Part shown: positions 7,225 to 13,815 of the stretch, in pieces | Position numbering within the stretch: the stretch's first letter is position 1 | How the letters are laid out: each line of letters begins with the position of its first letter | DNA from: Bacteroidaceae bacterium | GTDB lineage: Bacteria > Bacteroidota > Bacteroidia > Bacteroidales > Bacteroidaceae | DNA length: 26,268 nucleotides | Assembly: GCA_017503065.1 (NCBI GenBank) | Contig: JAFVTT010000018.1 | Location: 1-26,268, forward strand | Direction: 5' to 3' | Program-made: the position numbers and the translations under genes | The notes under the pieces: model-generated | The model's input: only the letters and a program-made list of their open reading frames with translations | Told to the model about the DNA's origin: nothing | The model's database searches: none

Positions 7225-9723
7225 TTACTTTTGTTTTCTGTCGTGCATCCACTTGAATATGGCAGGCTGGCATACATAACTGAGCACCACGGCGCTGACC
7301 ATGCCCACCAGAGTGGCAAAACCTACGCTCTGTATGGCAGGGTGCTTGGCAAAGAGCATGCTTGCCACGGTGACAATCAGGATGACCGCGCTGAAGACGA
7401 TGGCGGTCTTGTGGAAACGAAGCATATCACTGCCGGCGCTGCCATTGTACCTGTCTGCAATCAAACCGTTCATGACGAAGATGCTGTAGTCCACACCAAT
7501 GCCGAAGATGAATGTGGATATAATGATGTTTATCAGGTTGAACTGCATACCGAATATCGCCATTGCTCCCAACACGATAATCCAACTCAGCAGGATGGGC
7601 GCAAAACCCAAAATGGTATTGCGGAGGTTGAAGTGGAAGCTGACATGCAGCACGAAGAACACGAATACCATACTCATCCACTGCAGGACATTGAAATCGT
7701 TGTTCAATGCGCTCAGTGTGTCCTGTGTGTAATACGATGTGTTCATGACAAGCAGGTTGGGTTCCTTGGCAATGCTGTTGCAGATATTCAGGAAATCCTT
7801 GTTTTCAGACACACTGCCCTTTCCCTCGTACTGGACGCTGGTAATACAGAGATAGTCACCGTTCCAGGTCTCCTCCATCAAGGTGGAAAGATACCCCTCG
7901 GGGATGATGCCTGCCTCGTAAAGAGGTTCGGGTTCATAATCGGCGGTTGCCATGTCGAAGAACGGTTCAAAGCCTTCGGCATTAAGACCTGCCTTGGTGG
8001 CAGTCTTGGCTATCAGGGTGCGTACCTTGCCGAGGCGTTCTTCGTTCCAATATTCATGCCACGCATCTATTCTCTCCTGCTGTACATCCAACGGAATGAA
8101 GAACTTGTTGATAGGAGTGTATTTCTTTACGAGTCCGAGTTCTTGAAGCGAGTCGAGCTTGTACTCCAGCAAAGAGAAGTTCTCCAAGGCCTCCTCCATC
8201 GTCTTGCCCTGTGAGGCGAAGAAGGTGGAGTTATAACCGGTGGCCGTCTTGTCGTGATAAAGTTTGCTGGCATAGCTGACTTCCTTGTCGACATAGCCGA
8301 GATTGGCCATATCAGAGTCAAACAACGTTCCCTTATAAAGATATGCGGCAGTGCAGGTGATTGTAAATATCGCTATGATGGCAAGCAACCATTTCTTTTC
8401 GTGGAACCTGTATGCATTGAACTTATCAATCAGGGCAAAGGCCTTGCGGTTTATCTTGTTCTTCTCCATTTCCATCAGATGGGGAAGGTATACCAGCGAG
8501 AATACCGTAGTTCCGATAATGGCCAGGGCGGCAAACAGACCGAAGTCCTGCAAAAGGTCTGTCTTGACGAACAGCAGGCCGATGAACGAACCTATAGTTG
8601 TCACACATCCAAGAAGCACCGGCTTGGTCTCGTCGCGTAAAACCTGCTCCGCATTGCCTACATACTTGTAGTGCACCAATATGTGCAGCACATAACTCAT
8701 GGCAACTCCAAGCACTATGGCTCCGATACCAAGTGCCATGAGCGAGAACTGGCCTTTGATGAAGTACATTACCGCCAATCCGAACAGCGTGCCGAAGGCT
8801 ACCGGCAGGAACAGCAGGGGGATGGTGTTCCAGTTGCGCATGCAAAGGAACAGGAGCAGCAGCACTATGACTTCGCTCCATGCCACCGTACCTACCAAAT
8901 CTCCCTTGATGGTGGTGGAATTGTAGTATCCGTTGGCCGGAGTGCCATAGTAGCAGATATGGACATTGGGATGGCGGGCGGAGAAATCCTTGATTTCCCC
9001 GTTGATGATGTCAAACATCTTGTTGCCCTGTCCCGTGTTGGTGGCAGAGAACTGTGGCGAGACGAATGCCAGGCACACCGTTGTATCGGGCACAAAGAAG
9101 TGGTTGTCTACGGTAGTAATACCTCCGACCTTATCGCCCATAACGCCCTTCATGGAACGTGCCAATACATTGCGCATTCCTATGGGGTCCATCTCGATAA
9201 GTTCGGGGAACATGCTGCCGAACTCGCTGTCGAAGTCCTCGGCATTCTGCTGCATCTGTTGCAACATGTGCTCTTCTGTAAGCAGAGTGTCAAAGGAAGA
9301 ATATATGGATGCATCAATATATGCAGGAATGTTCTGGCTCAAATAGTCAATGGCTGTGGGCATGAGGTCGTCGTCCAACCTATAGAAGATGTCCGAAAAC
9401 ACCCTGTTGCTGTCCAGAGCCTCGTTCTGTGCTGTCAATGAGTCTACAAATTCATCGCAACATTCTATTATCTCTTCTGGTGTAGCGCCTTCCTTGCCTT
9501 CGAAAAGCAGGAAAGTCTTGTCCTTGATCCTTAAATTGGCAAAGGCCAACTTGGTCGTGCCGTCTTCATTCTTGGACGACGGCATCAGTTTGTTCAAATC
9601 CTCCTCCAGATGTATCTGGGCTGCAAACCAGCCACAGAACAAAAACAAGAGAAGCATCGAGCACCACATAATGGCCCGATGTTTCCTTAAATAGTGATAT
9701 ATCCTAACAAATAATCTTGTCAT
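7225..9723 (-). CDS. MMPL/RND-superfamily lipid exporter
   Basis: An 832-residue inner-membrane transporter with the two-fold RND layout. It has a first membrane helix (about 17-36), a large periplasmic loop (about 40-275) and a helix bundle (about 278-420). One further helix lies at 445-462, then a second periplasmic loop and a second helix bundle towards the C-terminus (FHFNLRNTILGFAPILLSWIIV and on). MMPL proteins export lipids and polyketides by proton-motive force, and aryl-polyene and flexirubin-type clusters include one. The start overlaps the stop of the upstream dehydratase by 4 bp (ATGA). The substrate is probably the product of this operon. Confidence 0.88.
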   Translation of the reverse strand: MTRLFVRIYHYLRKHRAIMWCSMLLLFLFCGWFAAQIHLEEDLNKLMPSSKNEDGTTKLAFANLRIKDKTFLLFEGKEGATPEEIIECCDEFVDSLTAQNEALDSNRVFSDIFYRLDDDLMPTAIDYLSQNIPAYIDASIYSSFDTLLTEEHMLQQMQQNAEDFDSEFGSMFPELIEMDPIGMRNVLARSMKGVMGDKVGGITTVDNHFFVPDTTVCLAFVSPQFSATNTGQGNKMFDIINGEIKDFSARHPNVHICYYGTPANGYYNSTTIKGDLVGTVAWSEVIVLLLLFLCMRNWNTIPLLFLPVAFGTLFGLAVMYFIKGQFSLMALGIGAIVLGVAMSYVLHILVHYKYVGNAEQVLRDETKPVLLGCVTTIGSFIGLLFVKTDLLQDFGLFAALAIIGTTVFSLVYLPHLMEMEKNKINRKAFALIDKFNAYRFHEKKWLLAIIAIFTITCTAAYLYKGTLFDSDMANLGYVDKEVSYASKLYHDKTATGYNSTFFASQGKTMEEALENFSLLEYKLDSLQELGLVKKYTPINKFFIPLDVQQERIDAWHEYWNEERLGKVRTLIAKTATKAGLNAEGFEPFFDMATADYEPEPLYEAGIIPEGYLSTLMEETWNGDYLCITSVQYEGKGSVSENKDFLNICNSIAKEPNLLVMNTSYYTQDTLSALNNDFNVLQWMSMVFVFFVLHVSFHFNLRNTILGFAPILLSWIIVLGAMAIFGMQFNLINIIISTFIFGIGVDYSIFVMNGLIADRYNGSAGSDMLRFHKTAIVFSAVILIVTVASMLFAKHPAIQSVGFATLVGMVSAVVLSYVCQPAIFKWMHDRKQK

Positions 9724-10091
9724 GCCTTATCCAATTGACCTTTCAAAATCATATAAGTCTGCCTGTCGTCTGCAATAGTTGCCTGCAACGCATACCCCTC
9801 ACCTGATGGAGAAAGATTTACCTGCACGTCAACCTCCGGGCAAACCGTGGGTGTAGCCAAAGCCGTCAGACGGCATTGCTTGATTGTGGAGTACCGCAAC
9901 TGCTCGCCACACAACAGGATTGCACATTCCTTGATGGTTTCTATGTTGCATACCCCCGGGCAAACAGGGTCTCCGGGGAAATGCCCGTCATAGACATTAC
10001 ATTCCGGAAGTATTGCCACACGATACTTTGCACTGAGACCTTCGCCCCGTTCTTCGGACAATACCCTGTAGAATTTGTTTTCTAACAGCAT
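9720..10091 (-). CDS. 3-hydroxyacyl-ACP dehydratase, ApeI/FabZ-like hotdog
   Basis: A 123-residue hotdog protein with the FabZ active-site motif HFPGDPVCPGV (37-47), giving catalytic His37, and the matching Glu51 in the following helix (NIETIKECA). It dehydrates 3-hydroxyacyl-ACP to trans-2-enoyl-ACP. With no enoyl reductase in the operon, repeated cycles would leave conjugated double bonds. In aryl-polyene systems ApeI pairs with ApeP in a mixed dehydratase complex, and the ApeP-like gene lies 36 bp upstream here. It overlaps the exporter gene by 4 bp. The catalytic residues are intact. Confidence 0.85.
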   Translation of the reverse strand: MLLENKFYRVLSEERGEGLSAKYRVAILPECNVYDGHFPGDPVCPGVCNIETIKECAILLCGEQLRYSTIKQCRLTALATPTVCPEVDVQVNLSPSGEGYALQATIADDRQTYMILKGQLDKA

Positions 10092-10127
10092 TTATATATT
10101 ATATATATAATGTATGGTTTAGTATGT

Positions 10128-10562
10128 TCAATCCTCGCGGACAAAGATTTTCATCTGTGTCTCTGCTATTGTCTCCTCTCCGACAAAGGTTGTACCGTTG
10201 ATGATGGTAACTCCGGCCACCGTTGCTCCCATGGTAATTGTCGTTTGGAGGTCATCGCCCAATCTGGGGCGGCGGTAAAGGCGGAAGTTCTTCACCTCGC
10301 CGATATATCCGACAGGAGGTTCCGTTGCACCTTCGGCCACAGCACGATACCCGGCAAATGCCGATGCACTCTGGGCAATATGCTCTATCACTCCAGGTTC
10401 CGCCATCTGTCCGTCCTCCTCGAGGAAGAAATTGTCTTCACGAACTGTCAGACGGCAAGTACACTCGTCGCCCACAACCTTCAGCAGCTCGTCCACCATC
10501 ATGATGGGCGAGCGCTGGGGTATGAGTTCTTCAATCTTACTGATGGCTCTCGATGTAGTCAT
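10128..10562 (-). CDS. ApeP-like hotdog dehydratase partner
   Basis: A 144-residue hotdog protein whose motifs match ApeP: IPQRSP (14-19) followed by MMVD, then PGVIEHIAQSASAFAGY (56-72) and GYIGEVKNFRLYRRPRLGD (85-103). It lacks the FabZ HFPGxPxxPG active-site motif carried by the adjacent ApeI-like protein. The likely role is the second subunit of a two-component dehydratase, binding or positioning the acyl-ACP. Its start overlaps the end of the acyl carrier protein gene by 26 bp. I am fairly sure of the family; the division of labour between the subunits is inference. Confidence 0.82.
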   Translation of the reverse strand: MTTSRAISKIEELIPQRSPIMMVDELLKVVGDECTCRLTVREDNFFLEEDGQMAEPGVIEHIAQSASAFAGYRAVAEGATEPPVGYIGEVKNFRLYRRPRLGDDLQTTITMGATVAGVTIINGTTFVGEETIAETQMKIFVRED

Positions 10563-10776
10563 ACAGGTCGTTGAATGTCTTTACACTGGGCAGGTCAGCA
10601 ACAGGAATCTTAACCTTGAAGGTGTACTGAACAACGGCAACCAGGTCCACGAGACTCAGGCTGTCCAGCTGCAGGGTGTCATAGATTACTGCATCGGGGG
10701 TGATAACCTCCTGCTCTACCTCAAATTCCTCTGAAAGGGTTTCAATAACCTTCTCGATAATTTCTTCTCTTGTCAT
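10537..10776 (-). CDS. Acyl carrier protein
   Basis: A 79-residue acidic helical carrier protein with the phosphopantetheine site LDSLSLVDLV; Ser39 in DSL is the attachment residue. It carries the growing chain on a 4'-phosphopantetheine arm between the ketosynthase, ketoreductase and dehydratases of the operon. ATG 10776 is taken as the start; an in-frame TTG at 10782 is less likely. The gene lies 49 bp after the ketosynthase and overlaps the ApeP-like gene by 26 bp in another frame. Being pathway-encoded, it is probably distinct from the housekeeping AcpP. No phosphopantetheinyl transferase gene is in the window. Confidence 0.93.
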   Translation of the reverse strand: MTREEIIEKVIETLSEEFEVEQEVITPDAVIYDTLQLDSLSLVDLVAVVQYTFKVKIPVADLPSVKTFNDLYDYIESHQ

Positions 10777-10825
10777 AATCAATTAAAATTGGTTATAATG
10801 TTAATAATTGGGGTTTGTCTCTTAT

Positions 10826-12046
10826 TTATAGGTTCTTTACGATAAGGGTGCTGTTGGTACCGCCGAAACCGAAACTGTTGCTCAGGAACATGTCGAAATG
10901 CTTCTCTGTTGTCTCGGGGATGACATTCACGCATGCAGTCTCCTCGTCGGGTTCCTCAAAGTTGATGTTGCCGGCAATGAAGCCGTTCTTCATCATCAGC
11001 ATACTGTAGATGCACTCTGCAGCACCTGCAGCCCACATCTCGTGTCCGGTCTGCGACTTGGTGGAAGTGACGGGAATGGCATAGTCGCCGAAAATCTGCT
11101 TGATGGCCATTGCCTCGCGTCCGTCGCCGGCATGTGTACTGGTGGCATGGGCATTGAGATAACCGATTTCCAGGGGATTGACACCGCCGTTGCGGATAGC
11201 CAGTTCCAATGAACGTGCAGGACCTGCCACATTGGGAGTGGAAATATGGTCACCGTTGCCGCTGAAGCCCCAACCGACGATTTCTGCAAGGATGGGAGCA
11301 CCGCGCTTTACGGCATGTTCATAACTTTCCAGAATAATGGTAGCAGCACCGCCGCCAGGTACCAGACCGTCGCGGTTCTTGTCGAAGGGACGGCAAGCCT
11401 TGGTGGGTTCATCCTCGCGGGTAGAGAATGCCTGAATACCGTCGAAACTGGCCACACAGTACATGTTTGCCTCCTGAGCACCACCGGTGATGATGCAATC
11501 GGACAAACCGTTCTTGATGAGGAGATAGGCATTGCCTATGGCCAAAGAGGAACTTGCACATGCAGCACTGCTGGTGAGGTTGATGCCACGGAGACGGAAC
11601 AGACATGCCAGGTTCATGGTAACGGTACTGTTCATGCTCTGGAAGATAGCACCGCTGCCACAGGCGCTGGTCTCCTTAAACTCGCGGAAACGGTCCAGGG
11701 CAACCATAGTGGCCTCGGCAACACTGTCGTTACCGTAAATGATACCCACCTCGTGAGAATCTATATAGTCCTGATCCAGGCGTGCATGCTCCAAAGCGTC
11801 CTTTGTGGCCATGTAGGCATACTGTGCCTCCTCGGGCATGAACTGGCGCATGGTACGGCTTACCAGTTTCTTCAAATCGGGTTTGGGCACGTCGGCACAG
11901 AGTCCGCTGCGGAAACCCATATCCTTTCTCTCCTGAGAGAATATGATACCACTCTTTCCATCATACAGGCTCTGGCGCACCTCGTCCAAGGTCTGACCCA
12001 AGCAAGACCAGATTCCCATACCTGTAATAACAACTCTATTTTCCAT
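10826..12046 (-). CDS. Beta-ketoacyl-ACP synthase, KAS II/FabF-like (single pathway ketosynthase)
   Basis: A 406-residue condensing enzyme of full FabF length. The Cys-His-His triad is intact: Cys163 in SSAACASSS, His300 in NAHATSTHAGD and His335 in KSQTGHEMWAAG, with Lys330 nearby. The C-terminal NSFGFGGTNSTLIV is a family hallmark. It condenses malonyl-ACP with an acyl starter and extends the chain. Aryl-polyene and flexirubin-type clusters usually have a second synthase or chain-length factor, but only this one is seen here. It is the first gene of the compact run, 226 bp after the GNAT gene, across a repeat-rich leader with no recognisable promoter of its own. Confidence 0.92.
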   Translation of the reverse strand: MENRVVITGMGIWSCLGQTLDEVRQSLYDGKSGIIFSQERKDMGFRSGLCADVPKPDLKKLVSRTMRQFMPEEAQYAYMATKDALEHARLDQDYIDSHEVGIIYGNDSVAEATMVALDRFREFKETSACGSGAIFQSMNSTVTMNLACLFRLRGINLTSSAACASSSLAIGNAYLLIKNGLSDCIITGGAQEANMYCVASFDGIQAFSTREDEPTKACRPFDKNRDGLVPGGGAATIILESYEHAVKRGAPILAEIVGWGFSGNGDHISTPNVAGPARSLELAIRNGGVNPLEIGYLNAHATSTHAGDGREAMAIKQIFGDYAIPVTSTKSQTGHEMWAAGAAECIYSMLMMKNGFIAGNINFEEPDEETACVNVIPETTEKHFDMFLSNSFGFGGTNSTLIVKNL

Positions 12047-12124
12047 AATAGTCTTGTATTTAATGATTCTTCTTTCTCTCCTTTCTCCGTTTTGACTTTG
12101 TCAAATCTGCTCACGCCCGGCAAT

Positions 12125-12206
12125 GTAGGGACGCTGCGTGCAGCGTCCGTTTTGTTTGTCGTCCGTTTTGTTTGTCGTTCTCGGACGCTGCACGCAGCGT
12201 CCCTAC
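12125..12206. repeat. REPIN-like double palindrome with internal 16-bp tandem repeat
   Basis: Two perfectly inverted 25-bp arms (12125-12149 and 12182-12206) flank a 32-bp spacer. Each arm contains the 20-bp near-palindrome GGACGCTGCGTGCAGCGTCC or its reverse complement. Two adjacent copies of gtccgttttgtttgtc lie at 12145-12160 and 12161-12176. A transcript could fold as two small hairpins or one long one. The layout is that of a REPIN, a pair of inverted REP palindromes. It lies in the leader between the GNAT and ketosynthase genes and could affect readthrough or mRNA stability. Confidence 0.85.
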
Positions 12207-12235
12207 CATGCTTCAGCTCTCGCTTAATCGCAAAG

Positions 12236-12294
12236 TTCTCATTTCTCCGTTCTCATTTCACCCTTTCTCATTTCAGCCTTTCTCATTTCTCCCT
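12236..12294. repeat. 14-15 bp minisatellite, four units, overlapping the GNAT stop codon
   Basis: Four tandem units of ttctcatttcnccn(t) start at 12236, 12250, 12265 and 12280. The last two overlap the 3' end of the GNAT gene. Its stop codon (12273-12275) and last five residues (RNEKG) are read from repeat units, so a change in unit number would alter the C-terminus. A similar CT-rich stretch (12070-12090) lies just upstream of the ketosynthase. Confidence 0.8.
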
Positions 12295-13421
12295 ATCTTC
12301 ATGCCATAGCAGCGCCTGCGCTTGATGACTTCAGGATTCAGGGATTTCCACTGGCTGAGTTCCTTGACATTATCTTCCAGTTGGGGACCTGTTTCGGCAT
12401 ACTTGTAGCCCTTCTTGTTATAGATGGGAATCAGGTCATTGAAGATAAGGGCATTTACTCCCAAGCCCTGCATGTCCGGCCTCACGGCGATAAGCATCAT
12501 GTTCACGGTATCCTCGTGCTTTATCTTCAGCGCCTTGAACATGTGCCACCAACCGACGGGGAACAACTTGCCCTTTGATTTCTGCAAGGCTCTGGACATA
12601 CTGGCCATCGTCACGGCTGCGGCAACAAGTTCTCCCTTCTCGTTTTCCACCAGAGGAATCAAGTCCATATCTGCGATAGGAAGATACATCTTCAGGAAAT
12701 AATCTATCTGATTGGGGGTGAAGGAACTGTATCCGAACAATGGGGCGTAAGCCTGGTTCATCAGTTCGAATACCCTGCGCCCTTCTCCGTTGTAGGCCTC
12801 CTGCAATGTTATCTTGCGCACCTTCAGGCCATACATCTCGCTGCTCAGCCTGGCCACACGGGCATATCTCGGAGGAACCTCCTTCGGCACCTCCACCCTT
12901 ATCTGCAGCCAGTCCGTTATCTTGGAATATCCGTGCGCCTCCATGTGCCTGGGGTAATAGGGATAGTTGTATATGTCTATCATGGACCCCAAGCGGTCAA
13001 AGTCCTCAACGAGCATACCCTCCTTGTCAAAATCTGTAATGCCCAGCGGACCCTGTATCTCTGTCATGCCCCGTTCTCTGCCCCACTCCACTACCGTATC
13101 GAGCAAGGCCTTGCTTACCTCGGTGTCGTCAATGAAATCTATGTAACCGAAACGTACTACGGAAGCATTCCACTTCCTGTTGGCTCTGGTGTTTATAATG
13201 CCGGCAATGCGTCCTACAACCTCGCCGTCCCTTTCCGCTATGAAAGCCTGAACCTCGGTAAACGACAGGCCGTGATTCTTTTCGGGATTGAAACTGTCAC
13301 GGACATCATTGGCCATCTCCGGCACGAACTGTCCGTTGCCGGCATACAAATCAAGAGGGAATTTAATAAAAGCATCCAAATCCTTCTTCGTCGAAACCTT
13401 TATGACATTGATTTTTCCCAT
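12273..13421 (-). CDS. GNAT-fold N-acyltransferase family protein (large, about 380 residues)
   Basis: A 382-residue protein of a long GNAT-like family. It has an N-terminal segment (FIKFPLDLYAGNGQFVPEM), an acyl-CoA-binding-type strand and turn (EVQAFIAERDGEVVGRIAGI), a GPLGITDFDKEGMLVEDFD block and a second domain with IAVRPDMQGLGVN. By pattern it resembles the family that includes bacterial ceramide synthase (bCerS) and many uncharacterised acyltransferases; that link is from memory. ATG 13421 is chosen over a GTG at 13439. A strong promoter lies at 13491-13521. The gene precedes the lipid operon by 226 bp on the same strand and might share its transcript. Substrate and donor are unknown. 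Confidence 0.65.
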   Translation of the reverse strand: MGKINVIKVSTKKDLDAFIKFPLDLYAGNGQFVPEMANDVRDSFNPEKNHGLSFTEVQAFIAERDGEVVGRIAGIINTRANRKWNASVVRFGYIDFIDDTEVSKALLDTVVEWGRERGMTEIQGPLGITDFDKEGMLVEDFDRLGSMIDIYNYPYYPRHMEAHGYSKITDWLQIRVEVPKEVPPRYARVARLSSEMYGLKVRKITLQEAYNGEGRRVFELMNQAYAPLFGYSSFTPNQIDYFLKMYLPIADMDLIPLVENEKGELVAAAVTMASMSRALQKSKGKLFPVGWWHMFKALKIKHEDTVNMMLIAVRPDMQGLGVNALIFNDLIPIYNKKGYKYAETGPQLEDNVKELSQWKSLNPEVIKRRRCYGMKIGRNEKG

Positions 13422-13490
13422 CTCTTTCACCGTTAGCACTGCTTGCTTTTGACTACAATCCTAAAATAATTATAATAGCACTTACGGGTA

Positions 13491-13521
13491 CAAAGTTACA
13501 AAAATTATAAAAGATAGGCAA
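13491..13521 (-). promoter_or_regulatory. Bacteroidetes-type promoter of the GNAT gene (and possibly the lipid operon)
   Basis: Read on the minus strand, a -33 TTG (13521-13519) is followed after 20 bp by TAACTTTG (13498-13491), an exact -7 match. The ATG at 13421 lies about 70 bp downstream. No comparable promoter was found in the 226-bp gap before the ketosynthase, so this may drive the whole run. Confidence 0.72.
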
Positions 13522-13667
13522 CTACTTATGTTCCATTTGTTACTTATGTAACTTAAAATCAAGAAATATAGAACATTCATCCTGTCCTATAATATCACAA
13601 CCCTATAAGATTCGTGATTTATTTGTTCATGATAACAGCAACTGTTCTTGCATCTACAACAAACACA
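13522..13667. other. AT-rich gap between the GNAT promoter and the 148-bp element
   Basis: This is the middle of the 393-bp gap between the GNAT start and the tamL stop. It is AT-rich and shows no open frame with a plausible start, no RNA gene and no clear hairpin. It may hold binding sites upstream of the GNAT promoter, but none can be identified by eye. Confidence 0.5.
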
Positions 13668-13815
13668 AATCGGTCAATAGACTATTCGCGCCAATGAAAC
13701 CTTCTTTTTGTCTGCTTCGCCGTTTCTCGGTTACAATGCCCCCCATTGCGCCCTCGAAGCGGCAAAACGCCTGTACAAAGAGCAGTGACTTTGGAATAAA
13801 AGAACTGACCGGTTT
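13668..13815. repeat. 148-bp MITE-like hairpin element, copy 1 (complete)
   Basis: The element is bounded by terminal inverted repeats AAATCGGTCA (13668-13677) and TGACCGGTTT (13806-13815), which pair at 9 of 10 positions. Inside is a nested hairpin: GCCGTTT with AAGCGGC, around CAATG-ccccc-CATTG. The outer arms are also imperfectly complementary over much of their length. A second, inverted copy starts at 26137. There is no coding capacity. Its right end touches the tamL stop codon (13815-13817), so it may act as that gene's terminator. Confidence 0.8.

Noticed and set aside
7150..8214. Plus-strand open frame of 354 codons
   Set aside because: It is antisense to the MMPL exporter and the oxidoreductase N-terminus; the His/Glu-rich translation has no recognisable domain.
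10092..10127. AT-rich 36-bp gap as an internal promoter of the lipid operon
   Set aside because: It is unusually AT-rich but contains no TAnnTTTG match on the minus strand, so no promoter is claimed.
12091..12105. Short palindrome TTTGAC-TTT-GTCAAA as an operator
   Set aside because: A 6-bp stem with a 3-base loop in AT-rich DNA is easily found by chance, and no regulator gene is nearby to support it.
13668..13815. Insertion sequence
   Set aside because: The element has terminal inverted repeats but is only 148 bp and encodes no transposase, so at most it is a non-autonomous MITE-like element.
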